Notes under the pieces: generated by a model | The model's database searches: none | What the model saw: the letters and a program-made list of their open reading frames with translations, nothing else | Told to the model about the DNA's origin: nothing | Position numbers and translations under genes: made by a program | Part shown: positions 15,890 to 24,350 of the stretch, piece after piece | How positions within the stretch are numbered: the first letter of the stretch is position 1 | Layout of the letters: each line of letters opens with the position of its first letter | Assembly (NCBI GenBank): GCA_035296965.1 | Contig: DATGZX010000081.1 | Coordinates: 1-27,533 of the forward strand | Length of the DNA: 27,533 nucleotides | Origin: DATGZX01 sp035296965 | GTDB lineage: Bacteria; Planctomycetota; Planctomycetia; Gemmatales; Gemmataceae | Direction: 5' to 3'

Positions 15890-16296
15890 GAGCTGAACTC
15901 CACTCGGGTTGTTTTGATTGCTTGGCGTTCGGTCTCTTGAAGCGCTGGAGGTGCTAACGTACAACATGTGAAAGATAGCTCAAGAAACCTTTCGTTACGC
16001 GCACTGTTCCAACGACTTCGAGTTTCTTTCTGGTCCGGCAGCGACGCCGATTTCAAAAGGAGGTTACGCTTCGTGCATCGGGGTCGGCTTCGACGAGCGC
16101 TTCTTTTTGCGCCGGAATTCTTGGACGACCCAGGAAACCCACTTCACTGCGCAGTCGACGATGACCGTTCCCTGACGGTGTTCGAATCATTTCTTTAGCA
16201 AGGGAGGATCGTATGACCTGCTTTACCAACGTCGGCAGATCCCGAGCCCGGGGGACAAGGGAAGGAATGCGGTCCTGCCCGGGAGGGAGGCTGTCC
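15890..16296. other. Divergent intergenic region between two hydrolase genes
   Basis: About 400 bp that should hold the promoters of both hydrolase genes. I found no convincing -35/-10 pair or repeat. An in-frame ATG at 16213 with AGGGAGG at 16201-16207 could start the plus-strand gene earlier. Confidence 0.5.
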
Positions 16297-17400
16297 GTGA
16301 ATAGAAGACTTCTGACGGTCGTGGCAGGTGCGTGTGGACTGCTGCTGGGCCTGTCTGCCTTGCAGGAAGCGCGCGCGTGCACGGATTTCCTGATCAAGAG
16401 CAAGGATGGCGCGGTGATCGTCGGCCGGTCGCTCGAATTCGGCATGGTGCTGCCGACACAACTTGCGGTGCATCCGCGCGGCGAAGCGAACCAGAGCGAT
16501 GCCCCGGATGGAAAGAAGGGCCTGGCCTGGACGTCGAAGCACGGCTACCTTGCCGCGGAATCTCTTGGGGGCGCGGTCGACGGCCTGAACGAGAAGGGCC
16601 TGTCGGTGGGATTCCTCTATCTTCCGGGCTACGCGGAGTACCAGGACAAGGACGCTGCCAAGGACCCGGAGAACGCCCTCTCGATCCTGGCGCTGGGTGC
16701 GTGGCTCCTGGGCAATTTCGAAAACGCTGATGAAGTTCTAAAAATGGTTCCCAAGTTTCATGTCTGGGGGCAAGCGCCGAACGAAGGCGGTCTTCCGGTT
16801 CAGCCATTGCATCTGGCCGTCCATGATGCCGGCGGCAAAAGCCTCGTAATCGAGTGGGTCAAGGGCCGGCTGAAGATTTACGACAACGACCACCTGCGCG
16901 TTATGACGAATTCGCCTCCATTCGATTGGCACTTGATCAATATTACGAACTATCTGAACTTGAAGGCGGCGTCCGCAGAGCCCATCAAGATTGGCGGCTC
17001 CGTGTTGACGCCGCCCGGCCAGGGCAGCGGTTTCCTGGGGATCCCCGGCGACTGGACTCCGCCCTCGCGGCTGGTGCGCACCGCGGCCATGATGTACTAC
17101 GCCAAGCAGGCGGACAACGCCACCGAGGGCGTCAACCTTGCTGCCCACATCCTCAATGCCGTCGACATTCCCAAGGGGGACGTGCGTCCGTCCGACAATT
17201 CCACGAAGGAGAGCGACTATACGCAGTGGATCGTCGTCAAGGACCTCACGAACAAGGTCCTCTATTTCCGCACCTATGACAACCCAAACCTGCGCGTGAT
17301 CGACCTCAAGACCCAAGACCTCACGCCGGGCGCCAAAATAAAATCGCTGCCGATTCAGACAGGGAGAGGGATTGAGGATGTTGGCAATCAGTTGAAGTAG
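16297..17400 (+). CDS. Exported choloylglycine-hydrolase-family (linear amide C-N) hydrolase
   Basis: A 367-residue Ntn hydrolase. A signal peptide (LLTVVAGACGLLLGLSAL) is followed by EARA and Cys28. Cleavage before Cys28 would expose it as the N-terminal nucleophile, as in bile salt hydrolases and penicillin V acylases. The family pattern CTDFLIKSKDGAVIVGRSLE follows, and later MTNSPPFDWHLINITNYLNL, which covers the conserved Asn region. The product should cleave an amide outside the cytoplasm; the substrate is unknown. GTG 16297 is chosen because GGAGG lies at 16286-16290 and the signal peptide begins there. ATG 16213 also has a good binding site (AGGGAGG) but adds 28 residues with codon use unlike the rest. 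Confidence 0.88.
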   Translation: MNRRLLTVVAGACGLLLGLSALQEARACTDFLIKSKDGAVIVGRSLEFGMVLPTQLAVHPRGEANQSDAPDGKKGLAWTSKHGYLAAESLGGAVDGLNEKGLSVGFLYLPGYAEYQDKDAAKDPENALSILALGAWLLGNFENADEVLKMVPKFHVWGQAPNEGGLPVQPLHLAVHDAGGKSLVIEWVKGRLKIYDNDHLRVMTNSPPFDWHLINITNYLNLKAASAEPIKIGGSVLTPPGQGSGFLGIPGDWTPPSRLVRTAAMMYYAKQADNATEGVNLAAHILNAVDIPKGDVRPSDNSTKESDYTQWIVVKDLTNKVLYFRTYDNPNLRVIDLKTQDLTPGAKIKSLPIQTGRGIEDVGNQLK

Positions 17401-17429
17401 TGAGTCATCCACGCTGACTGGAGAGGGGG

Positions 17430-17460
17430 CGGTAGTACGGTCCGCCAAACCGTCCTACCG
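17430..17460. terminator. Palindrome between convergent genes, possible bidirectional terminator
   Basis: CGGTAG-t-ACGGT, loop CCGCCAA, then ACCGT-c-CTACCG forms an 11-bp stem with one mismatch. It lies 29 bp after the Ntn hydrolase stop and about 105 bp after the minus-strand sigma gene stop. It resembles the GTAG-type palindromes at 23943-24007 and 24821-24847, so it may be a repeat element that also acts as a terminator. Confidence 0.4.
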
Positions 17461-17564
17461 GTCATTTCTCGCTTGTTGTTAAGATCCGGCTCGAAGCTCC
17501 ATTTCAAATCCTGCACCATTATTCATCGACAAGCGAACGCGCTCGATGATGACCGGTCACGGAT

Positions 17565-18869
17565 TCAAGGCTGTTTTGTCTTCGTTGACTCAAGCTGATG
17601 CTCCAAACGATCGAGCCGTTCTAAGATCTTATCCAGCTTCTCCTCCGCGGAGAGTTTCTCTCTTTTGAGGTTCCCTGGCTGAATAGCATCGAGCATTCGC
17701 TTTAGGAGGGCGCCTAACAATTCCGGGGGCTGGCCGCTGATCTCAAGCTGAAAGGGCATGGGATCCCCGAGCGCACCACCCTCAACGATCGGCTGGTAAA
17801 ACGTCGTGATGAGGATCGGTTGGTAATGCGGCTTTTGGGCAGGGTTAACGGCATTTGGAGGCAAGAGACGCGGCTCGATCTTTCCTTTATCAGGATTGAA
17901 TTCTAGGACATATGGCGTAGGTGTGGCAGGTTTTTCTTCCTTTCCTTTATCAGGATTGGAATGTGCGACTCGTGGCTTATCTGGTTTCACTTCTGCTTGG
18001 GTCTCGGCAAGCGTGTAGTAGCTTGTTGCTACGACCATGCTTGCAATCAAAAAGAACGCGCTGCCAGTTTTCAGTTTTGATACGAGCATCGCTTTCAGGA
18101 CTCCTTTGGCAAGAACAATACTCTGCAAGTAGAAGGCTTCCCCTACCGCTGTCCGGCCCATGACGAACTGCAACGCTACGCGGGTCACAACGCGGACCAT
18201 TTCCGCGGATACTGCCGTTGGCGTAGCCAACTCATGGATAGCTGTGGAAAAGACAGCAAGCGATAAAGTGATGCCTCGTCGGGTCAACCGGTGCCGAAGT
18301 CGCGCCCGGGCTCGGGCCAATCGGGTCACGATGGTGCCCTCCGGGCAGCGTAACTCCAGGGCGGTTTCAGCGTTCGTCTTGCCATCCAAGTAACAGAGGA
18401 TGAATGGCACGCGATATTTTTCAGGGAGGCGGTTTATTTCCTGATCAATGATTGGGCGCAAATCGTTCCAGATAAGCTCTTGGGCGCGGTCCGGCGCGGG
18501 GGTGTCGAAGAGTGGTGCTCCTTGGCGACGGGAGATGCTGAGCGCTCGCGCCTTCATAGCAGTGCGACAGGCTACTCCATGCAGCCAGCCCGCCAAGGAC
18601 GAATATCGTTGGACTGACGCGGCCTTGCGTGCGAGTACGGAAAACGAAGCCTGGTAGGCATCTTCGGCGAGATGGTGGTCCCCCACAATCCGACGACAAA
18701 CAGTCATGACCATGCAACTGTGTCGTTCTACCAGGGCGGCAAAAGCCGACTCGTCGCGGTCTATGACGAACCGCCGGAGCAGGTTTCCATCTGATAAGTT
18801 GCGGTTTTCTTCAGAGCTTCGGATCTCGCGGATGAAACGTGCAACAGTGCTAACCTGACTGACTGCCAT
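17565..18869 (-). CDS. ECF-type sigma factor with membrane helix and short exported tail
   Basis: A 434-residue protein. Sigma region 2 is at about 30-105 (LLRRFVIDRDESAFAALVERH, split around DAYQASFSVLARKA) and region 4 at about 138-195 (INRLPEKYRVPFILCYLDGK, then CPEGTIVTRLARARARLRHR). Residues 268-288 form one transmembrane helix. The tail has two NPDKGK segments from a short internal duplication (near 17882 and 17941), a proline-rich part, and a final amphipathic segment (EEKLDKILERLDRLEHQLES) likely to be a coiled coil. No WD40 or other large sensor domain is present, unlike the paralogues at 4406 and 20752. It lies 201 bp after the porin gene on the same strand. A short AAGGA precedes the ATG. 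Confidence 0.88.
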   Translation of the reverse strand: MAVSQVSTVARFIREIRSSEENRNLSDGNLLRRFVIDRDESAFAALVERHSCMVMTVCRRIVGDHHLAEDAYQASFSVLARKAASVQRYSSLAGWLHGVACRTAMKARALSISRRQGAPLFDTPAPDRAQELIWNDLRPIIDQEINRLPEKYRVPFILCYLDGKTNAETALELRCPEGTIVTRLARARARLRHRLTRRGITLSLAVFSTAIHELATPTAVSAEMVRVVTRVALQFVMGRTAVGEAFYLQSIVLAKGVLKAMLVSKLKTGSAFFLIASMVVATSYYTLAETQAEVKPDKPRVAHSNPDKGKEEKPATPTPYVLEFNPDKGKIEPRLLPPNAVNPAQKPHYQPILITTFYQPIVEGGALGDPMPFQLEISGQPPELLGALLKRMLDAIQPGNLKREKLSAEEKLDKILERLDRLEHQLESTKTKQP

Positions 18870-19070
18870 ATCCTTGGCACTCCGAGTGATTCCAATTCGT
18901 TCGATAAGTAATGCCGGCTCGGCCCGTTTTCCTGTCAGTTATTTTGGGGCAGTTTCACGAGGCATCTTGCGCAAATCGAGCGTGGAAAGCAAGAGGAGCT
19001 GCAAAGACAGGGCAAGGGGGTCTGGGATTGGGAATCAGAGAAGAATTGTGGCGGCAGCGAGGCCGAGCGC

Positions 19071-20384
19071 TCAGAAACGAATCAGGCACTTCAGCCCCAC
19101 GCTGAGCTGATGGTCGGTGCGGTCCAGCGTGCCTGCGGGGCCGAATGCGTGCTCCCCTGCGAAGTCGCCGCGTATCTCCGGGCGGAGCGACAGCCACGGC
19201 TGCGGGTGCCAGTCGATTCCTGTGGTGAGCGCCCAGTAGTTGGTGGGGAAGCCGGTGCGCGTGCCGTCGATATCGTCGAACCACTCCAGCCGGGCTCGGA
19301 AATCGACCTGAGGCGTGATGTGCAGCAGACCAATGCTCAGGAGGCCGCACCATTGCCCCAGACCCAGAATGGGCACGCTTTGGGTGCAGCCATAGTTTGC
19401 CTGAAGAATCTGCGTGAATTCCTTGCTCCAGGCCTGTTCGAGACGTAGCTCGAGCACCGTGTCCAGCGTTCCGAGCCGCACCGGCAGGGTGTTGCCGACG
19501 GCCTGGTCGCCGATTAGCAGAGTTGCGACCAGCCGGGTTCGCTTGGCATCCTGCAGCCAGTAAGCAACCTCTGCCAGGTGGCTAGGCGACGACGTCCGGA
19601 ATGTGAAAAAGGTGTTTGCTCCCATCGTCAGGGCATACACCAAATCGAGCCGGTCGCTCGCGTGCCAGGTAGTCCAGAAGCCGGTGTCTGCCCCATCTTC
19701 CGCGTAATCCCACTGATACGAGAGCGAGTAGAACGGCCTGCCCGGCGCCATGTAAGACTCGTAGCCCATGGGTGTGCCGCGCCGGCCCAGCTCGAAATCG
19801 AGTCCGCCGTCGCTCAGAAGCGGCGCGTGGGCTGAGGCGTAAAGCTGGCGGATGACGAAGCCGAATCGGGGATTGGTATTCTGGATGTCGCCGGGCCCCT
19901 GGAGGAACGACGCATCGGCGCCGCTGAACAGCTCAGCCCGGAAACCGAGCGAGAAATGGTCCTTGTCTACCGGCTTCTCGAACACCAGCGCGAATTGATC
20001 GAGCAGAAATTCCTGGCCGTAGCGATTCATCGCGGGTTGAACCGCAAGCCTGCCCGTGCCGCTCGACGACGCGGTATAGCCCATCTCCTCCCAGCCGGAC
20101 AGGCGGATGCCCTGGGAATCCGCATTCGCACCCGGCAGCCCGAGAAGAGGAAAAAGCCCTCGCGCTGGGCCTGACTGGGCCGGCGCCTGGCACGAGGCTG
20201 ATGATTTCTCGTCGTCGCATGGAGAGGAAGAGGTTAGTCCGCTGGTCGGCCCGGCCAGCTCGGCCGAAAGGGATCCGTCCCATCCCAGGAGGAGGGAATG
20301 GTCCTCGAACGCCTGGCCCGCCGCGATACCCTGCATCAGGAGCAAGAGAGCGACGGACGAGATTAGCTGTCTGAATCCATTCAT
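19071..20384 (-). CDS. Outer membrane beta-barrel porin (BBP2-like)
   Basis: A 437-residue outer membrane protein. A signal peptide (ISSVALLLLMQGIAAGQA) precedes the mature protein. The body alternates hydrophobic and polar residues as in beta barrels, with features of the BBP2/OmpL-like porin family: FVIRQLYASAHAPLL, LDFELGRRGTPMGYESYMAP and YSLSYQWDYAEDGADTGFW. It ends in Phe (GLKCLIRF), the usual C-terminal signature of barrel proteins. Likely role: diffusion of small solutes across the outer membrane. It lies between two ECF sigma genes on the same strand. The ATG at 20384 has no strong binding site; TTGCTG followed 17 bp later by TAAAGC upstream is only a weak promoter match. Confidence 0.82.
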   Translation of the reverse strand: MNGFRQLISSVALLLLMQGIAAGQAFEDHSLLLGWDGSLSAELAGPTSGLTSSSPCDDEKSSASCQAPAQSGPARGLFPLLGLPGANADSQGIRLSGWEEMGYTASSSGTGRLAVQPAMNRYGQEFLLDQFALVFEKPVDKDHFSLGFRAELFSGADASFLQGPGDIQNTNPRFGFVIRQLYASAHAPLLSDGGLDFELGRRGTPMGYESYMAPGRPFYSLSYQWDYAEDGADTGFWTTWHASDRLDLVYALTMGANTFFTFRTSSPSHLAEVAYWLQDAKRTRLVATLLIGDQAVGNTLPVRLGTLDTVLELRLEQAWSKEFTQILQANYGCTQSVPILGLGQWCGLLSIGLLHITPQVDFRARLEWFDDIDGTRTGFPTNYWALTTGIDWHPQPWLSLRPEIRGDFAGEHAFGPAGTLDRTDHQLSVGLKCLIRF

Positions 20385-20616
20385 ACCAATCGGCAGCGAT
20401 ACCAGGCACCGTCGCGAGGGAGATCAGGCGGACTGCGCGCCGCTTTAGCGAAAAAGGAGAAACTCAGCAAATCGGTAAGGTGCAATGCGGGCCGCGTCCA
20501 CTAAATGCGGAATCCTTGCCGCATTTTCTCAATAGGCCGTGCGCATACACACTACTTCATTCGGAGCTTTCGTTGCCGCGCCGTCAATCTTTGCCGGGCA
20601 GGCGCTGCGAAAGGAC
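20385..20616. other. Gap upstream of the porin gene
   Basis: Holds a hairpin at 20503-20526 and presumably the porin promoter. No gene is supported here; an open frame starting near 20539 on the plus strand is antisense to the sigma gene's tail. Confidence 0.5.
20503..20526. terminator. Hairpin downstream of the large sigma gene
   Basis: AAATGCGG-aatccttg-CCGCATTT is a perfect 8-bp stem. On the plus strand TCTC follows, on the minus strand AGTGG, so neither side has a full T-run. On the minus strand it lies about 90 bp past the second stop codon (20617-20619) of the sigma gene's extended frame, which suits a termination site. Confidence 0.35.
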
Positions 20617-20751
20617 CTAATCCTCGATAGGCACTTCAACGGTTGCCGGCTGGACATGACGCTGCGGCCAACCCACCATTTGTACGGTGACTTTGGCTAC
20701 GCCGGAACCAGCTTCGTCGGGGACCCGCACGGGGCCGTGGAAGGTGTCCCC
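20617..20751 (-). other. In-frame 44-codon continuation of the sigma gene after its UGA
   Basis: After the TGA at 20752-20754 the same frame stays open to a TAG at 20617-20619. The translation reads as protein: DTFHGPVRVPDEAGSGVAKV, then HVQPATVEVPIED. It resembles beta-rich C-termini that I recall from other planctomycete secreted proteins (GPVRVP-EAG, then VAPATFEVPV). This suggests that the ancestral gene ended here and that the TGA is a nonsense change or is read through. Confidence 0.6.
20719..20751 (-). promoter_or_regulatory. Hairpin immediately 3' of the in-frame UGA
   Basis: In the mRNA, UGA is followed directly by GGGGAC, an internal loop, CACG-GCCC-CGUG and then GUCCCC. The lower stem is 6 perfect pairs and the upper stem 4 pairs with a 4-base loop 17-20 bases after the UGA. 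The position is where a bacterial SECIS or a readthrough-promoting structure would lie, but the apical GU and bulged U of known SECIS elements are missing. GC-rich coding sequence can form such hairpins by chance. Confidence 0.35.
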
Positions 20752-23700
20752 TCAGCACCGCTCCTTGAGCAGGTACTTGCGGCGCAGCGGCGGTGTGTTG
20801 GCTGCCTTGGCCGGGTATTCGATGTCCACTTCCAGGTGTGCACCCGCCGGTACTTCGTTGGTGGCCAGCGGATTGTAATGCTCGCTCTCGGCACCACGAT
20901 GCGGCCGACCAATCACGGCAATCTCGAATGAGAGGTCGGACCCGCCTTGGCCGCGCTGGAGCACCTGGTACTCCGGAAGCTTCACAACGAATGTCAGCGG
21001 GCCATCCAGAGCGCATACCTGGGCGTCCCTGGGTTTCGGCATGAAGACCAAGGGTGTTTGTCCCTGGCCCTGTCCTTCCTGCCTCCATAGCGTACTGTTC
21101 TCGTGGTGGAGTTTCAGCCACTGGGCGTGCAGTTTCTTGTCAAAGTCCGTCTTCGGCACGAAATTCTCAGCCCGAACCCAGTGCTGCAACTTGAACTTAC
21201 TCGTCCCACCAACACCGGCTTGGACGGTGAACTCGAACTCGTCGAAATGCGTGTGGCTGCCGGCGTTGTCGAACCGATTGCTGCCGTCCCTCGGGTTGTG
21301 TGGCTCAAGGCGTTTACCGGGCTCGGTCAAGTCACCGTTGGCGTTGCGGTCCACGTAAAGCGTCGTGCCGTCCAGCACCATCCAGACACGCTGTTCGCGT
21401 TTAGGGCCAAAGACCAGAAGTGCATACCGGGGCTCATGATTGTAATTGGGTTCTTTTATGGGTGGAGTAAGGTTCCATGCTCCTGTGGACCTGGCTGGCG
21501 GCACGGGCGGTACTGCTTTCGGCTTTGTCCTCATGCCATCTTTGGGCCAGAGTCGAACGGTAATGAGGCACTCACCCCTGTTGATGTCGAACTTGAACTC
21601 CTCTTGGCCCGCCCGCTCGCCATACTGAGCCAAGATCTTCTGTTCGCCGAAGGACAGGTCTGGCATAACGAACCGGCCCTGGGCGTCGGTCCGGCACTGA
21701 AGGTGACTCCATAGGAAGCGGTTGGTCACGTTCGTCACGAGTGCGCCGTGCACCGGCTGCCCGTTCTCATCGACCACGTTCCCGCGGAGCGTATGGCCAG
21801 GCTTGAGGACGACGGTGCCGAAGTCGCCGCTGCCGGCTTTTTGAACTTCGAGCAACTTCAGCTCCTTGGTCTGTGCCCCGTCATAACCTGACTTGACCAC
21901 AATCATACTGATCCGACGATCGGGTTCGAAGTAGGCTTTTGCCAGCAGTAGATCGCGCAGCTCGAACTTGCCCTGGGCGTCTGTCTTGGCTTCCAGTAGG
22001 GACATGACGCCGCCTCTGCCGCTGGCAAAAGCTGGCGTGAACTTGGCGCCAGCGATCGGCTTGCCCGCTTCGTCCACGGCGACGCCGCGGAATACGAGAG
22101 CCGCGGCGGTGGGAACACGTTTTGCATGGAAGCGAAGCACCGCCTGGCCGGCATCGACGCGAACCTCGGCGCCGTCAATCATGGCGGTGCGACCGGCAGT
22201 GTCGCGCAAACGGATTGCATTGCTCTCCAAGAACACTTCAGGGCCACCCTTGATCTGACGTGGATCAAAACCTTGATCGATTTCCAAAGTGGCCGGATGA
22301 ATCTCGTAGCTACTGGGAGAATCCTTCATGATTCCGCACCCAATCCCATAACGGCCACCAGCGGTTGGAAACGTCAACACCGCCTTTCCTCGTGTATCAC
22401 CGGCCACCGAAACATAAAAATCCCCAACGCGACCTATCTGCTGCTCGGGATTGATGCGGGCCGTGAACAAGGGCAGTTTTTCCACCGCCGAGTCCGCGCC
22501 GACCAATTCCACTCGCCAGGCCGAGCCCGGCTGCAACACGAAGTCCCGGATGACCTGAGGCTTCATGGCAGTCGTAAGGATTGATTCGCGCGTCTTGGCA
22601 TCATGCGTGTAGTAGCCCCCCGCTGGTACGGACACGCCCCAAAGGTTGCAATGGCCTAACGGCACCTTCACTGCATACCGGCCGTCGACATCACTCATGG
22701 CTTCGGCCGGCGCAGCCTTGCCGGGCATGCCCTGGATCAGCACCTGGATCTTGACTCCTGCCACTGGTTTGCCCGTATCCGCGGCCGTGAAACGCCCCAG
22801 AATCTGTCCTTCTTGAACGGTCGCCGGGGGAGCCTCTTTGATTACCTGCACCAGAGTCTTTACTTGCTGCGGGTCCGCCTGGAGGGAGTGGGCAGCCAGC
22901 CCACAGACTCCGGCCACCGCTGCGGCAATCGCCAGCAGCATGCCTGCGCCGATCTTGAGCAATTTGAGCATGAGCATGGATTTCAGCATTCCTTCCGTCA
23001 AGGCAGTGACTTTGTTCGAAACCAGTGCTGTTGCCGTCACCTTCCCTGCCGCAAACAGGCTTGCGGCCTTGGCCGTGGATGTAACCAGGCCGTTCGGCAC
23101 GTTTGCCGAGGCTGCGTTATGGGACAAAAGCGCCGTTAGGGCCGCTCCGGACATGGCCAGCCCATGGCGTGCCAGCCGCTTCGCAAGCATCTTCCGGGCC
23201 GTGGCCAGTCGACTGGAAAGGGTGCCCTCGGGCAGCTTCAGTTGCCCTGCCACTTCCTTCCGCGTCCGCCCTTGCAGCTCGCACAGGACAATGGGCATGC
23301 GGTACTTATCGGGCAGCCGGCTCAGCTCGTGATCGAGGAGTGGTTCCAACTCTTCGAGAGGATCCGCCGGCGCCGTTGTTGGGCTTGGCATGTCCTTCAC
23401 CTGCTTCTCACGGGCCCAGCGGCGGGCGCTGACGGCCCTGGCTCGTCTGGCCGTTCGATAAGCGACTCCGTACAACCAGTTCCCAACCGCCTCCCGCGGC
23501 GACACCGACGCCGCTTTGCGAGCGAGTACGAGAAAACTGGCCTGGAAGGCGTCCTCTGCATCGTGCAGGTTGCCGATCACGCGCCGGCACACGGCGAAGA
23601 CCATTGGGCCGTGGCGGCGCACCAGTACCTCAAAGGCCACTTCGTCCTGAGCGGCAAGGAACTGTTCCAGCAGTTGGCTGTCCGTCAGGCCCGCGCGGTC

Positions 23701-23769
23701 GGGCAACAGGGCAGCTCTATGCAGTTGACGGATGAGTACGCTGGGGCTTGTCGTTGCCACGTTGGCCAT
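20752..23769 (-). CDS. ECF-type sigma factor fused to membrane helix and carboxypeptidase-regulatory-like exported domains
   Basis: A 1005-residue protein. Sigma region 2 spans about 38-110 (FEVLVRRHGPMVFAVCRRVI, DAEDAFQASFLVLARKAA) and region 4 about 145-200 (LSRLPDKYRMPIVLCELQGR, then LPEGTLSSRLATARKML). Residues about 271-294 form one transmembrane helix. The exported part holds several beta-sandwich modules of the carboxypeptidase-regulatory type: GRFTAADTGKPVAGVKIQVL from about 325, GVAVDEAGKPIAGAKF, and GNVVDENGQPVHGALVTNVT. A C-terminal region has an EF-hand-like DRNANGDLTE. Likely a one-protein regulator sensing outside conditions; no anti-sigma gene is adjacent. GGGAGG lies just before the ATG. 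The frame continues 44 codons past the stop. The porin gene is next on the same strand. Confidence 0.88.
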   Translation of the reverse strand: MANVATTSPSVLIRQLHRAALLPDRAGLTDSQLLEQFLAAQDEVAFEVLVRRHGPMVFAVCRRVIGNLHDAEDAFQASFLVLARKAASVSPREAVGNWLYGVAYRTARRARAVSARRWAREKQVKDMPSPTTAPADPLEELEPLLDHELSRLPDKYRMPIVLCELQGRTRKEVAGQLKLPEGTLSSRLATARKMLAKRLARHGLAMSGAALTALLSHNAASANVPNGLVTSTAKAASLFAAGKVTATALVSNKVTALTEGMLKSMLMLKLLKIGAGMLLAIAAAVAGVCGLAAHSLQADPQQVKTLVQVIKEAPPATVQEGQILGRFTAADTGKPVAGVKIQVLIQGMPGKAAPAEAMSDVDGRYAVKVPLGHCNLWGVSVPAGGYYTHDAKTRESILTTAMKPQVIRDFVLQPGSAWRVELVGADSAVEKLPLFTARINPEQQIGRVGDFYVSVAGDTRGKAVLTFPTAGGRYGIGCGIMKDSPSSYEIHPATLEIDQGFDPRQIKGGPEVFLESNAIRLRDTAGRTAMIDGAEVRVDAGQAVLRFHAKRVPTAAALVFRGVAVDEAGKPIAGAKFTPAFASGRGGVMSLLEAKTDAQGKFELRDLLLAKAYFEPDRRISMIVVKSGYDGAQTKELKLLEVQKAGSGDFGTVVLKPGHTLRGNVVDENGQPVHGALVTNVTNRFLWSHLQCRTDAQGRFVMPDLSFGEQKILAQYGERAGQEEFKFDINRGECLITVRLWPKDGMRTKPKAVPPVPPARSTGAWNLTPPIKEPNYNHEPRYALLVFGPKREQRVWMVLDGTTLYVDRNANGDLTEPGKRLEPHNPRDGSNRFDNAGSHTHFDEFEFTVQAGVGGTSKFKLQHWVRAENFVPKTDFDKKLHAQWLKLHHENSTLWRQEGQGQGQTPLVFMPKPRDAQVCALDGPLTFVVKLPEYQVLQRGQGGSDLSFEIAVIGRPHRGAESEHYNPLATNEVPAGAHLEVDIEYPAKAANTPPLRRKYLLKERC

Positions 23770-23942
23770 TCCTCCCGACCTCTATTTCCTTGCCTTCCGC
23801 CATCCTATTGTCTTGGATCCTAGCGGCGCGTCGATATTTTTTGCGCAACCGTTGGTCGGCAAAATGCGCACGCACGCGAGGATGTTTTGCTTGGTGCTAG
23901 ATTTGTGGTCAGCGGCGGTGGAAGAAAAGCCCAAGATGGGAG

Positions 23943-24007
23943 GTAGGACAGATTTCCAATCTGTCCGGTCAGGTTGGAAACCTGACCTACGGCGCGATCA
24001 CGCGCCG
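23943..24007. repeat. Cluster of three tandem hairpins
   Basis: Consecutive perfect stems are GGACAGATT-tcc-AATCTGTCC (23946-23966), GGTCAGGTT-gga-AACCTGACC (23967-23987) and CGGCGCG-atca-CGCGCCG (23990-24007). The first two have 9-bp stems and 3-base loops, and the block is framed by GTAGG and CCTAC. It lies in the gap 23770-24060 between the start of the sigma gene and the end of a small minus-strand gene. The rest of that gap holds nothing I recognise. Confidence 0.65.
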
Positions 24008-24060
24008 TTATTTGAACTGCTTTTTTGAAATGCGCACGTTTCGTGCATCGACGGCACTTC

Positions 24061-24342
24061 TCAAGCGAGTTCCAGGTCCTCGTGGATCCGGTTCAATTGC
24101 CGTTCCAGGACCAGCAGCTGCTTGTAGAAGACGATGACCGCGTTATCCTTCGTTTCTGCCGAGGTGCCTTGCAATTTGCCGATTTCGCAGATGAACTGAA
24201 CATGTCTGGCAACGCGCTGGCCCAGCGCCTGGATGTGTACGACGTGTTCGTCCCTTGTCCAGGGAGTCGTCAGGCCGACGTCGGGAGGGATGTCCGGCAT
24301 GGAGCCGACGGCGGGGTTTCGAGGACTTGCTTTCGCGGTCAT
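24061..24342 (-). CDS. Small hypothetical protein, second gene of an operon
   Basis: A 93-residue protein of unknown family. The N-terminal 30 residues are Pro-rich (NPAVGSMPDIPPDVGLTTP); the rest is predicted helical, with a heptad-like end (VFYKQLLVLERQLNRIHEDLEL) that could form a coiled coil. No signal peptide or catalytic motif is visible. The upstream gene's TGA overlaps a GTG at 24354, and an ATG follows 8 bp after that stop; I use the ATG, but the GTG (adding four residues) is possible. Close spacing implies translational coupling with the upstream gene. Confidence 0.6.
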   Translation of the reverse strand: MTAKASPRNPAVGSMPDIPPDVGLTTPWTRDEHVVHIQALGQRVARHVQFICEIGKLQGTSAETKDNAVIVFYKQLLVLERQLNRIHEDLELA

Positions 24343-24350
24343 GGTGGTTC

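Noticed and set aside
20539..20931. Plus-strand open frame near the porin promoter region
   Set aside because: It overlaps the C-terminus and continuation of the sigma gene in antisense, has no ribosome binding site and lacks protein-like character in the part outside that gene.
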